The position numbers and the translations under genes are program-made. The notes under the pieces are model-generated. The model had not been told where the DNA came from. It made no database searches and worked only from the letters and a program-made list of their open reading frames with translations. 64,000 nucleotides of DNA from Streptomyces lanatus (lineage in GTDB: Bacteria > Actinomycetota > Actinomycetes > Streptomycetales > Streptomycetaceae), in assembly GCF_014655715.1 (NCBI RefSeq), contig NZ_BNBM01000023.1:62001-126000 (forward strand), in the 5' to 3' direction. Shown piece after piece: positions 26,184-34,718 of this stretch. Within the stretch, counting starts at the first letter, position 1. Every line of letters begins with the position of its first letter.

Positions 26184-26819
26184 ATGATGTGGGCACCGAG
26201 CTCCGAGCTTCTACGTGCCCTGCTGCAGGAGCCGGATCGCAGCGGCCGATACTCCTATCTTCTCGACCACCGGCCCGAGGTGCTCCGTCAGCTCGACGAA
26301 GGTCTGAGCAACGTCACGCATGGAGACCTGGACGACTTGACCGGACTGGCCCGTGTGCCTGTTCAGTGCGCCCGTCAGGGTGCTTGGGAAGGCGCGCTCT
26401 CCCTTGCCGGGAATGTCCTCAACAGCGCCATGGAGCATCACCGCATCGAGTGGTATCGGCAGGAGTTCCGCGCCCAGATCCGCGACCTCCGGGGGCACAC
26501 CGGGCCTGGCGCTACGTTGCGGAGGGTGGACACCGCGATTCCGCTGCCGGAGCGTTCCGTGGGGATCTTCGACCTGCGCGCGCACCTCGTCCTGCGCTCG
26601 ATCAAGAACGTCTTCGCCGACACCAGGAACGGCGTGACGACGCAGGACACGTTCAACCGACATCTCGCCGCTCACCACGCCTCATACGATTCCTACCGCG
26701 AAGAGTTCACCCTCCCCGCACTTCTGGCCATGCACACTCTCCTTCGCGTACTCAACGAAGCCAAGGAAGAGGCAGATCAGGACGATGAAGAGCAGCGGGC
26801 AGGCGATCGTCAGCGCTAG
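26184..26819 (+). CDS. Hypothetical protein, probably N-terminally truncated
   Basis: 211 codons from ATG 26184, with no domain I recognise: mostly helical, with SELLRALLQEPDRSGRYSYL, GAWEGALSLAGNVLNSAMEH and LLAMHTLLRVLNEAKEEADQ. The same frame is open back to 26001 and reads convincingly as coding (LLFPPNLQDFDDQEWEHLIN, ICTEDGIG) but contains no ATG, GTG or TTG before 26184. The true start therefore seems to have been lost. It lies left of the recombinase genes and could be older cargo or host DNA. Confidence 0.55.
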   Translation: MMWAPSSELLRALLQEPDRSGRYSYLLDHRPEVLRQLDEGLSNVTHGDLDDLTGLARVPVQCARQGAWEGALSLAGNVLNSAMEHHRIEWYRQEFRAQIRDLRGHTGPGATLRRVDTAIPLPERSVGIFDLRAHLVLRSIKNVFADTRNGVTTQDTFNRHLAAHHASYDSYREEFTLPALLAMHTLLRVLNEAKEEADQDDEEQRAGDRQR

Positions 26820-26938
26820 TCCCTCACTCTCGCGTCTGTGCCCCGAGCCGCAGCCGCGGAGGCTGGTGCCGAGTTCGTGGAAGCGACGGGTTGCCGTTTG
26901 TGCAAGCGGGACGTCCCACAGACCGCATCTCCTAGAAG

Positions 26939-26952
26939 TTATGTGGAATCTG
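26939..26952 (-). repeat. Left copy of a 14-bp motif flanking the recombinase genes
   Basis: TTATGTGGAATCTG lies 49 bp before the first recombinase. Its reverse complement resembles CTGATTCCGCAGAA (30407-30420) and CTGATTCCACAGAA (34352-34365), with 11 and 12 of 14 positions shared. It could be a recombinase binding site or an element end. Confidence 0.4.
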
Positions 26953-27000
26953 CCTGGGTGATCCTGTAGCCCGGCTTCATCCACGATCCTGGGGAACGGC

Positions 27001-28080
27001 TTGAGCAGTACATCGATACTCATGGCCAAGTGGCCGGTGCTGGCACGCAACGATCACGCAGCTACCTGGCTGCAGGCCTGGGAAGACCTCGGGCGCGCGC
27101 CAGGGACTTTGGACGCCTACGCCCGGGGACTCGCGGAATACCTCGCGCTGTGTGAGCGAGAAGCGGTCGATCCGCTGTCTGCCGGCCGCGCGCACGTGGG
27201 TGTGTTCGTTCGCGAGCTGACGTCTCGGCCGCACCGGCGCGGGGCGAACGTCGTCTCGATCGAGTCGGGGGCGGGTCTGGCGAACGCGACGATCCAGCAA
27301 CGCCTGGTGCCGGTACGTCTGTTCTACGACTTCCTCATCAAGGAAGGCCTGCGAGAGTCGAACCCTGTGGGCCGCAGGCGGTACACGCCTGGCCGACGCG
27401 GGAGCTATCAGGAGCGAGGTTTGGTGCCTCGGTTCTCCAAACTGCCCTGGATCCCGACCGAGCGGCAGTGGCTGGATCTGCTGGAGGTGGCACGGCGTGA
27501 ACCGGTGCGTAACCGGGTGATGCTGGCGCTCGCCTACGATGCGGCGCTGCGCCGGGAGGAGCTGTGCTCGCTGCGCACCGACGATCTGGATCCGGCGCAC
27601 CGGACGCTGCGGGTGCGTGCGGAGACGACGAAGAACCGGCTGGAACGCGTGGAGCCGTACTCCGCGCCGACAGGCGTGCTGCTGGCCAACTACCTCACGC
27701 ATCGCACGACGGTCAGCCGGGCCCGGGGGCCACTGTTCCTGTCGGAGTCCCGGCGCAACCATGGCCAGCCGCTGAGTCTGTGGACCTGGTCGAAGGTGGT
27801 ACGCCGTCTCGCCCTGGCGGCCGGTGTCGAGCGGCTTTCCACCCACACCACCCGCCATCTGTGCCTGACCGATCTGGCGCGGATGGGCTGGGAGTTGCAT
27901 GCCATCGCCTCCTTCGCCGGGCACCGGCACATTGACACGACCCTGCAGTACATCCACCTCTCCGGCCGTGACCTCGCCGAGAAGCTGAAGAGCGGGATGG
28001 ATCACATTCACGCCTGGCGGGTCCAGATGCTCGCCGGCCCGGACACGTCGCAGGCCGGGGCGGGAGGATGCTCGCGATGA
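27001..28080 (+). CDS. Tyrosine recombinase/integrase, TnpA-like (Tn554 type)
   Basis: 359 residues from TTG 27001 (or ATG 27022). An N-terminal SAM-like core-binding domain (LGRAPGTLDAYARGLAEYLA) precedes the catalytic domain. The catalytic set is complete: Arg184 (AALRREEL), His282-x-x-Arg285 (HTTRH), His308 (GHRH) and Tyr317 (TTLQYIHLSG). The stop overlaps the next recombinase start as ATGA, so the pair is translationally coupled. A 361-residue recombinase followed by a larger one is the arrangement of tnpA and tnpB in Tn554. Confidence 0.9.
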   Translation: MSSTSILMAKWPVLARNDHAATWLQAWEDLGRAPGTLDAYARGLAEYLALCEREAVDPLSAGRAHVGVFVRELTSRPHRRGANVVSIESGAGLANATIQQRLVPVRLFYDFLIKEGLRESNPVGRRRYTPGRRGSYQERGLVPRFSKLPWIPTERQWLDLLEVARREPVRNRVMLALAYDAALRREELCSLRTDDLDPAHRTLRVRAETTKNRLERVEPYSAPTGVLLANYLTHRTTVSRARGPLFLSESRRNHGQPLSLWTWSKVVRRLALAAGVERLSTHTTRHLCLTDLARMGWELHAIASFAGHRHIDTTLQYIHLSGRDLAEKLKSGMDHIHAWRVQMLAGPDTSQAGAGGCSR

Positions 28081-30401
28081 CGGCTGCGTCCCTGCCCGAG
28101 GACTCCCCCGGACGCTGGCGCTCTCCGATCGACCTGCACCGCTACGACCGCTCACCTGCGCTGGCAGGAGCGGAGCAGCGTGCCATTCGCGAGCTGGGCC
28201 AACGCAACCTGCGCCGACAGCGCTATCACGACCCTGATGCCCCACAGTGGGCTGACATCGTCCGTCTCACACGCCCTCTGCACGACATCAATGCCAGTTT
28301 CGACGTGCGGCGCACCGAGTATGGACGGCGGGTCATGAACGACGCCGCCGCCGTGGTGCTGCTGCGGTGCGCGGATGTCGGACGTGCGTACTGGGACTGG
28401 GACAGCGAGGAATGGCTGAGGTTCCTCGGCCACCATCACCGGGCGTTTCAAGAGCAGGTGCCCGACTGGACCGCGGGATCAGTGCGCCCGACATTGTGCG
28501 GGTACGCCTACCATCTGGAACGCTTCACCGGTTTCCACCGGCTCGGACACTTCGACCGGCTGTCGCTCGCCTGCCGCGTCTTCGGTCGCCGCCTCGTCGA
28601 GTCGGAGATCGGACGGGTCCGTACCGTGCTGACCGACTGGGGCTACCAGTACGGCCAGGACCACGACAAGAACGTGCCCTCGGTGCTGAGCCAGCTCTTC
28701 CTGCTCAACCGCAGCCCCCACAGCAGCGACCTCACCACCGCGTTCTTCGACCGAGTCCGGCGGGAGGATCTCCTGACCGACGAGAGCACGAAGGTGTTGT
28801 ACGCGGTACAACGCGCCGTGGCAGCCCTCGGCTTCTGCGACCCGCCCCTCGTGAACTCCGGCTCTGACGTGGTCAGCCACGACGGAGTGCCCCGGGTCTG
28901 GGCCCAATGGGTGGAACGCTGGTACGCCACCGCGACCATGACCCACCGCGCGCGCCTCCACAACCGGGCCGCGCTGCTGAAGACCGGACGGTGGATCGCC
29001 GCGCACCAACCGGAAGCCGCTGACCCTGCAGTATGGACGCGGCAGACGTGCGCGGCCTGGATCGCAGCCGTCGACCGTATGAAGATCGGCGACTACGTCG
29101 TACACACCAGCAGCTTCCAAGAACGCCTCGGCCAGCCGCTCCAGGCCACCTCTAAAGCCGGCCTCATCCGCACCGTAAGGGTCTTCTTCCGCGACATCCA
29201 GGACTGGCAGTGGCTGCGCCTCGGCTTCGATCCTCTCCGCGCGCTCTCCGTGCCCCGCACCATCAACGCCCTGGTCGGCCCGAATCCACGTGTGATCGCC
29301 GACGACATCTGGGCCAAGCTGCTGTGGGCCGGACTCAACCTGGAATCGGCCGACCTTCCTCGCGGCAAAGCCGGGCCCATCTACCCCCTGGAACTCGTCC
29401 GGGCCGTCACGCTGACCTGGCTGTTCGCCGGGCAGCGCAGCAACGAGATCGCCCGGCTGCGCCTGGGCTGTATCCGCTGGCAGCACGACGGCAGCCCCGT
29501 CGCCGGGGACTCCGAGCGCATCCTCGCGCGGGACGCCGTCTGCTTGCTGGACGTGCCCGCGCACAAGACCGGGACGGCGTTCACCAAACCGGTCGACCCG
29601 CTGCTCGGCCAGGCCATCAACGCCTGGGAAGCACTGCGCCCCCAGCAGCCGAAGCGAACCGACCAACGCACCGGAGAACAGGTCGACTTCCTGTTCGCCT
29701 ACCGCGCCCGCGCCGTCTCCAGCGGCTACATCAACAGCAGCATCATCCCCATGCTCTGCCGCAAGGCTGGCATCCCGGCCGCCGACGTCCGCGGCAGCAT
29801 CACCAGTCACCGTGCCCGCTCCACCATCGCCAGCCAGCTCTACAACGCGAAAGAACCCATGACCGTGTTCGAGCCGCAGGCCTGGCTCGGACACCGCTCC
29901 CCGGAGTCCACCCAGCACTACGCGAAGATCAGCCCCAACACGCTGACCAAGGCATACGAGGACGCCGGGTACTTCGCCCGCAACGTACGCACCATCGAGG
30001 TCCTCGTCGACCGCGACGCGGTCACCTCCGGCGCTGCCGCAGCCGGCGAGCCCTGGCAGCACTACGACCTCGGACACGGCTACTGCACCTACACCTTCTT
30101 CGAACAGTGCCAGCACCGTATGGCCTGCGCCCGCTGCGACTTCTACTCCCCAAAAGACTCCACAAGAGCCCAACTCCTTGAAGCCAAAGGCAACTTGCAG
30201 AGGATGGCCGTCTCGATCCCGCTCACCGAGGACGAACAAGCCGCTCTCACCGACGGTCAGACCGCGATCGACGAACTCCTCGGCAGGCTCGCCGATACCC
30301 CGACTCCGGCCGGGCCAACACCCCGGCAGATCACGGCACCCAGCACAGCTCAACTCCTACCGATCGTCGGCGTCCGACAGGGCAAAGCAACGCAAGCTTG
30401 A
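28077..30401 (+). CDS. Large tyrosine recombinase, TnpB-like (Tn554 type)
   Basis: 774 residues from ATG 28077, overlapping the preceding stop (ATGA); ATG 28068 is an alternative. The long N-terminal half has no named domain. The C-terminal half carries the integrase catalytic set: Arg in LFAGQRSNEIARLRLGCIRW, SHRARSTIASQLYN, the His in WLGHRSPESTQHYAKIS and its nucleophile Tyr. A Cys-rich tail follows (GYCTYTFFEQCQHRMACARC), a likely zinc site. It ends five bases before the right-hand 14-bp motif. A third gene like Tn554 tnpC is not seen. Confidence 0.87.
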   Translation: MTAASLPEDSPGRWRSPIDLHRYDRSPALAGAEQRAIRELGQRNLRRQRYHDPDAPQWADIVRLTRPLHDINASFDVRRTEYGRRVMNDAAAVVLLRCADVGRAYWDWDSEEWLRFLGHHHRAFQEQVPDWTAGSVRPTLCGYAYHLERFTGFHRLGHFDRLSLACRVFGRRLVESEIGRVRTVLTDWGYQYGQDHDKNVPSVLSQLFLLNRSPHSSDLTTAFFDRVRREDLLTDESTKVLYAVQRAVAALGFCDPPLVNSGSDVVSHDGVPRVWAQWVERWYATATMTHRARLHNRAALLKTGRWIAAHQPEAADPAVWTRQTCAAWIAAVDRMKIGDYVVHTSSFQERLGQPLQATSKAGLIRTVRVFFRDIQDWQWLRLGFDPLRALSVPRTINALVGPNPRVIADDIWAKLLWAGLNLESADLPRGKAGPIYPLELVRAVTLTWLFAGQRSNEIARLRLGCIRWQHDGSPVAGDSERILARDAVCLLDVPAHKTGTAFTKPVDPLLGQAINAWEALRPQQPKRTDQRTGEQVDFLFAYRARAVSSGYINSSIIPMLCRKAGIPAADVRGSITSHRARSTIASQLYNAKEPMTVFEPQAWLGHRSPESTQHYAKISPNTLTKAYEDAGYFARNVRTIEVLVDRDAVTSGAAAAGEPWQHYDLGHGYCTYTFFEQCQHRMACARCDFYSPKDSTRAQLLEAKGNLQRMAVSIPLTEDEQAALTDGQTAIDELLGRLADTPTPAGPTPRQITAPSTAQLLPIVGVRQGKATQA

Positions 30402-30420
30402 CAAATCTGATTCCGCAGAA
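30396..30420 (+). repeat. Right copy 1 of the recombinase-flanking repeat
   Basis: The 25-bp stretch GCTTGACA-AATCTGATTCC-GCAGAA overlaps the stop of the large recombinase. It matches 34340-34365 at 22 positions with one gap. The core CTGATTCCGCAGAA is the inverse of the motif at 26939-26952. Confidence 0.5.
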
Positions 30421-30459
30421 GAGTCGTTCATCTGACGGGCCATGTCGCGTGCATGTCGT

Positions 30460-30996
30460 TTACCGGTGCGCGCGGAGTCCGTCGAGGATGAGCGCGAGCA
30501 TGTGGGGCGCCCGGTCCTCGGGGCTGGACACGGCGCGCCACAGTGCGCCAGTGAGTTGGAGGAAGTCGCCTGGGTCGGCGTCCGGGCGGATACTTCCGTC
30601 CTTCTTGCCGGCGTCGAGTAGTTCTGTGATCGCGGCGATGACCGGCCCGTAGCTCTGCTCGCTGATCGCCTGGTGCGCGCCCGGGCCGAGAGCGTCGCCG
30701 AGGCCATGTTTTCTGCGCATGGCCTCGACGAGGTCGGTCGTCCAGTGGCGGAGCGCTTCCAGTGGAGGCATCCGGGCCAGCAGGTCAGGCACGGTGCCGG
30801 TGATGCGTGCCACCTCGTCCTGGTAGACGGCCAGGACCAGCGACTCGCGCGTGGGGAAGTTGCGGTACAGGGTGCCCGCCCCGACTCCCGCGCGCTGAGC
30901 GATCTGGTTCATCGACGTGCTGCCGTCCGCCGCGAGGGCTTCGCGTGCGGCGGCGAGGATGCGCGCCCTGTTCTCACGGGCGTCTGAGCGGACCAC
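30460..30996 (-). CDS. TetR-family transcriptional repressor
   Basis: 178 residues. The helix-turn-helix is at residues ~12-55 (RARILAAAREALAADGSTSM, NQIAQRAGVGAGTLYRNFPT). The ligand domain (SetR-like) is helical and ends in LILDGLRAHR. It is divergent from the aldo-keto reductase operon, and the gap holds two identical TGGAGAGTTCTCCA palindromes, so it most likely represses both itself and the operon. Confidence 0.93.
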   Translation of the reverse strand: MVRSDARENRARILAAAREALAADGSTSMNQIAQRAGVGAGTLYRNFPTRESLVLAVYQDEVARITGTVPDLLARMPPLEALRHWTTDLVEAMRRKHGLGDALGPGAHQAISEQSYGPVIAAITELLDAGKKDGSIRPDADPGDFLQLTGALWRAVSSPEDRAPHMLALILDGLRAHR

Positions 30997-31015
30997 AGGA
31001 CCTCACCTTGCTAAG

Positions 31016-31053
31016 TGGAGAGTTCTCCATTACGTTAAATGGAGAGTTCTCCA
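31016..31053. promoter_or_regulatory. Double TetR operator
   Basis: TGGAGAGTTCTCCA occurs at 31016-31029 and again, identically, at 31040-31053. Each is a perfect 6-bp inverted repeat with a GT centre, and the centres are 24 bp apart. The pair lies between the divergent tetR and aldo-keto reductase genes and would cover the promoters of both. Confidence 0.85.
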
Positions 31054-31071
31054 CATACTCTAAGGAGCGTC

Positions 31072-32121
31072 ATGCATTACATCAAGCTCGGCATGACCGG
31101 CCTCGACGTATCCCCGATCGCGATCGGTGCGATGACCTACGGCGAGCCCGACCGCGGGCACCCCGTCTGGTCGAAGGGCGAACAGGACGCGCGCCCGCTC
31201 ATCAAGCACGCGCTGGAAGCGGGAATCAACTTCTTCGACACCGCGAACATGTACTCCAACGGTTCCAGCGAGGAGATCCTCGGCCGGGCGCTCAAGGACT
31301 TCGCCGACCGCGACGAAGTGGTGATCGCCACGAAGCTGCGCCACCCGATGCGGCTGGGACCCAACGGTCGCGGCCTGTCACGCAAGGCGATCATGACCGA
31401 GGTCGACCATTCGCTGCGCCGCCTGGGCACCGACTACATCGACCTTTACCAGATCCACCGCAACGACCACTCCACCCCCTGGGAGGAGACCCTCGAAGCA
31501 CTCAACGACCTCGTGAAGGCCGGCAAGGTCCGCTACCTCGGCGCGTCGTCCATGCACGCGTGGGAGTTCGCGAAAGCGCTGCGCCTGCAGAAGGAAAACG
31601 GCTGGGCGCGGTTCGTGTCGATGCAGGACCACTACAACCTCCTCGCCCGTGAGGAGGAGCGCGAGATGATCCCGCTGTGCCTGGACGAGGGCGTCGGCAC
31701 CATCATCTGGTCGCCGCTAGCCCGCGGCCGCCTCACCCGCGCGTGGGACGACGCCCGCTCGACGGTGCGCTCCGAGACGGACGGCGCCTACGCGGACCTG
31801 CTCTACTCGCCGGCCGAGGAGGCGTCCAACCACGCGATCATCGACGCCGTCGGGCAGGTCGCGGATACTCACGGCGTCAGCCGCGCGCAGGTCGCGCTTG
31901 CCTGGCTGCGACGCCAGCCGGTCGTCACCGCGCCGCTGGTCGGCGCCGGCTCGGTCCGGCAGATCGACGAGGCCGTGGCCTCCCTCGACACCGAGCTCAC
32001 CGGCGACGACGTGCGCGTCCTGGAGGCCCCGTACACCCCCCGCTACGACTGGCAGGGCGTCTCGGACGAAGCCGAGATGGAGGCAATCCGCCAGCGAGTC
32101 CCCGGCATGGCTCTCGCATGA
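31072..32121 (+). CDS. Aldo-keto reductase
   Basis: 349 residues from ATG 31072, which follows AAGGAG. A TIM-barrel NADPH-dependent reductase: Asp56 and Tyr61 (FFDTANMYS), Lys88 (ATKLRH) and the His of LYQIHRND form the catalytic tetrad; VVTAPLVGAGSVRQIDEAVA is the cofactor phosphate loop. It resembles the YajO/Tas-like branch that reduces aldehydes and ketones. First gene of a three-gene unit under TetR control; the stop overlaps the next start (ATGA). Confidence 0.93.
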   Translation: MHYIKLGMTGLDVSPIAIGAMTYGEPDRGHPVWSKGEQDARPLIKHALEAGINFFDTANMYSNGSSEEILGRALKDFADRDEVVIATKLRHPMRLGPNGRGLSRKAIMTEVDHSLRRLGTDYIDLYQIHRNDHSTPWEETLEALNDLVKAGKVRYLGASSMHAWEFAKALRLQKENGWARFVSMQDHYNLLAREEEREMIPLCLDEGVGTIIWSPLARGRLTRAWDDARSTVRSETDGAYADLLYSPAEEASNHAIIDAVGQVADTHGVSRAQVALAWLRRQPVVTAPLVGAGSVRQIDEAVASLDTELTGDDVRVLEAPYTPRYDWQGVSDEAEMEAIRQRVPGMALA

Positions 32122-32837
32122 ACCCCATCGTCCGCTCCGGCGCCGCTGCCCGCGCCGGAGCCCTCCTCATCCTTCTCGGCCCGCTCGTGTCCTGGGCCGC
32201 CGAGTTCATCACCGCCGCCGCATGGCAGGACCCTCCGTACTCGCCCCTGTACAACTGGGTCAGCCACCTCGGCCTGACCGGCCCGCCGCAGACCGCGTTC
32301 GGACAAGTCGCCAACTCCCCCCTCGGCGCCGTCATGGACACCGGCTGGGTCATCTACGGCACCCTCCTGATCGTCGGTGCGTTCCTCGTGTTCGACCCGC
32401 GCAAGGGCGCCCGCCCGATCATCATCATCAGCCTCGCCGTCCTCGCCGGCGCCGGGGTCTCGCTCGTCGGCCTCTTCCAGGGCTCCAACGCCAACGTCGA
32501 CAACGGCCTGATCGCGTTCCACACCTTCGGCGCACAGGGCGTCATGCTCGCCGGCAACATCATGGCGATCGCCGTCGGAACCGGCGGCGCACGCATCGGT
32601 CTCACCCGGGGCCGGTCGCTCGCGAGCATCACTCTCGGCACCGCCGGACTGATCGCGTTCCCCCTCTTCATGACCGACGTGTTCAGCGGCTGGATGTGGA
32701 ACATCGGCCTGTTCGAACGCGCCGTGATCTACCCGATCATGATCGGCCACGCCCTCCTCGGAAGCAGCGTGGCCGCCGCCCAGCGCCACCGTGCGGCGCA
32801 CTCGCTGGCACCCCTTACCGCACGAGCCGAGAGCTGA
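32118..32837 (+). CDS. DUF998-like integral membrane protein
   Basis: 239 residues from ATG 32118, overlapping the aldo-keto reductase stop. Six hydrophobic segments are visible, for example AGALLILLGPLVSWAAEFIT, WVIYGTLLIVGAFLVF, IIIISLAVLAGAGVSLVGLF and ASITLGTAGLIAFPLF. YNWVSHLGLTG after the first segment and the conserved NxxxDNGLIAFHTFGA region match the DUF998 pattern. Function unknown; coupling to the two reductases suggests a shared response. Confidence 0.85.
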   Translation: MNPIVRSGAAARAGALLILLGPLVSWAAEFITAAAWQDPPYSPLYNWVSHLGLTGPPQTAFGQVANSPLGAVMDTGWVIYGTLLIVGAFLVFDPRKGARPIIIISLAVLAGAGVSLVGLFQGSNANVDNGLIAFHTFGAQGVMLAGNIMAIAVGTGGARIGLTRGRSLASITLGTAGLIAFPLFMTDVFSGWMWNIGLFERAVIYPIMIGHALLGSSVAAAQRHRAAHSLAPLTARAES

Positions 32838-32847
32838 GGAGAGACAG

Positions 32848-33882
32848 ATGACACGAGTACTGGTCACCGGAGGAACTGGCTTCGTGGGGAGCTGGTGCAT
32901 CCAGGCCCTGCTGGATGCCGGGCACACCGTCCGCACCACGGTCCGCGACCTGCAACGCGAGCCGGCGCTGCGGTCCTGGCTGCACGCGGCCACACCGTTC
33001 GACGACGACCGTCTCACGGTCGTACGCGCCGACCTCGAACAGCCCAAGGGCTGGGACGCTGCCGTCGCCGACTGCGACTTCGTCCTGCACGTCGCCTCGC
33101 CGACCCTGCGCCATACGCCGGCGAACGACGACGACCTGGTGGTCCCGGCACGCGAGGGCGTCCTGCGAGTGCTGCGCGCAGCCCGCGACGCCGGTGTGCG
33201 CCGGGTCGTCCTGACCAGCGCCTTCGGCGCCATCGGAATCGGGCACCCCCCGCGCTCGACCCCATTCACCGAGGAGGACTGGACAGACGTCGACAGCGAC
33301 ATCCCGCCCTACCAGCGGTCCAAGACACTCGCCGAACGCGCCGCCTGGCAGTTCGTCCAGGACGAAGGCGGTGGCCTGGAACTGGCGGCGGTTCATCCCG
33401 TGGGGGTCCTTGGACCCCTGCTCGGCCTGGACGACCCGCCATCCCTGCGTCTGGTCCGCCGAATGCTCGAAGGACAGGTTCCTGCGTGCCCTCCCTTCGG
33501 GATGGGCTTCGTCGACGTGCGCGATGTCGCGGATCTGCACCTGCGTGCGATGACCGATCCGGCAGCCACCGGCGAACGCTTCCTGGCAATCGCCGGGCAC
33601 AGCCTGCGCGTCATCGACATCGCACGCATCCTGCATGACCGCCTCGGTGAGCGCGCCGCGAAGGCCCCGACCCGCGAACTGCCCGTCTGGGCCGCACGCA
33701 CACTGGGCATCGTGAACCCGGAACTGCGACTGCTCAAATACCAGCTCGGCCGGGACCTCGACGCCACAAGCACCAAGGCGGAGCAGCTCCTCGGATGGCG
33801 AGCGCGCCCCATCGAAGACACCATCGAGGACACCGCCGAGAGCCTCCTCGCCCACGGCATCGGGACAAAGACCGCCTCGTAG
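32848..33882 (+). CDS. NAD-dependent epimerase/dihydroflavonol-reductase-like protein
   Basis: 344 residues from ATG 32848 (GAGGAGAG before it). An extended SDR: the Rossmann motif VTGGTGFVGSW is at residues 6-16, the ASPT and TSAFGAIG strands follow, and YQRSK holds the catalytic Tyr and Lys. It resembles bacterial dihydroflavonol 4-reductase-like aldehyde reductases. It lies 10 bp after the DUF998 gene and ends the TetR-controlled unit. Two reductases plus a membrane protein suggest carbonyl detoxification (inference). Confidence 0.92.
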   Translation: MTRVLVTGGTGFVGSWCIQALLDAGHTVRTTVRDLQREPALRSWLHAATPFDDDRLTVVRADLEQPKGWDAAVADCDFVLHVASPTLRHTPANDDDLVVPAREGVLRVLRAARDAGVRRVVLTSAFGAIGIGHPPRSTPFTEEDWTDVDSDIPPYQRSKTLAERAAWQFVQDEGGGLELAAVHPVGVLGPLLGLDDPPSLRLVRRMLEGQVPACPPFGMGFVDVRDVADLHLRAMTDPAATGERFLAIAGHSLRVIDIARILHDRLGERAAKAPTRELPVWAARTLGIVNPELRLLKYQLGRDLDATSTKAEQLLGWRARPIEDTIEDTAESLLAHGIGTKTAS

Positions 33883-34101
33883 CCGACCGACGCGGCGACC
33901 CTGCGGACCGAGGCATCGAACCGGTGACGCGGCGCGACAGGTGTCACTGGCCCCGGACCCGCGCGGACGTGCGGTCCGGGGCCGCCCGTTTGCCCGCTGG
34001 GTGAGCCGGGACGAGAGACTCCGGGCCGTCATGGCAGTCGACACGTTCCGGAGCCGCCGTCCGTCGTCCAGGTGACGGCGTCGTCGCGGCCAAGGGGAGG
34101 T

Positions 34102-34123
34102 GGCCCTGCCCGTCGGCAGGGCC
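34102..34123. terminator. Hairpin terminator after the TetR-controlled operon
   Basis: GGCCCTGCC (34102-34110) and GGCAGGGCC (34115-34123) form a perfect 9-bp stem with a CGTC loop. The gap 33883-34718 contains no gene I can support; besides this hairpin it holds the repeat at 34340-34365. Confidence 0.65.
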
Positions 34124-34339
34124 ATGATGATCAGTTCCGTTCGTGCTCTCGGAAAGTCTGCGGGCCCGCACCACGGCAGGTCCGGCGGGCGATGCGCCTG
34201 GTCATCAGAGTGATGGCAGCGCATGTGATCAGCGACTCACGCTCTGAGCTGCCTGTGGTGCACCCTCGACCATCCCGTCGGCGCCGCCCCGGCAGGCCGG
34301 CTTCCGACCGTAGCGCGGCCCCGCACCGCATGCCGAACT

Positions 34340-34365
34340 GCTTGACAGACCCTGATTCCACAGAA
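34340..34365 (+). repeat. Right copy 2 of the recombinase-flanking repeat
   Basis: GCTTGACAGACCCTGATTCC followed by ACAGAA repeats the sequence at 30396-30420. It sits between the TetR-controlled operon and the caspase-like gene. TTGACA inside it also resembles a -35 box, so a promoter is the alternative reading. Confidence 0.5.
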
Positions 34366-34718
34366 TTGACGTGACGTACGTGTGGTGCGGTCCGTGGGAC
34401 ATCAGATGGCGCGCCAAAGCGTTGTGTTTGGCCTGTTCTCGAAGCCGTTGGTAGCGGCGCTCAGATCGTGACGGTGTGCGCCGTAGATGTGCGTCTGTGC
34501 GCCCTGAGTGGTCGGGAACGGATCGTGGTGGTGGCTCGTGCAATGAGTGGCAGCACATCGAGTGGCATCCGGCAGCGTGCTGCATACCGACCACTGCGGG
34601 GCTGCATCATTCCGTTCGCCAGCTGGGAGCCCATATCGACGGGCGGTCCACCGGGTGGGCTGCCGTTCGCGCACGTCGGTCCATGACTGCGAGACCGCCA
34701 CGGACAGGAGTTTCATCG

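Noticed and set aside
28479..30353. 624-codon open frame opposite the large recombinase
   Set aside because: It is antisense to a well-supported recombinase with all catalytic residues; a typical shadow of high GC in third positions.
27001..30401. Integrase of a tRNA-integrated (ICE/prophage) element
   Set aside because: No tRNA gene, excisionase, relaxase, Tra or phage gene is visible. Two overlapping recombinases fit a Tn554-type transposon better.
34340..34365. Promoter (TTGACA box) for the caspase gene
   Set aside because: It is over 350 bp from the caspase start, lacks a good -10 at normal spacing and is repeated after the recombinase gene, so a recombinase-related repeat is more likely.
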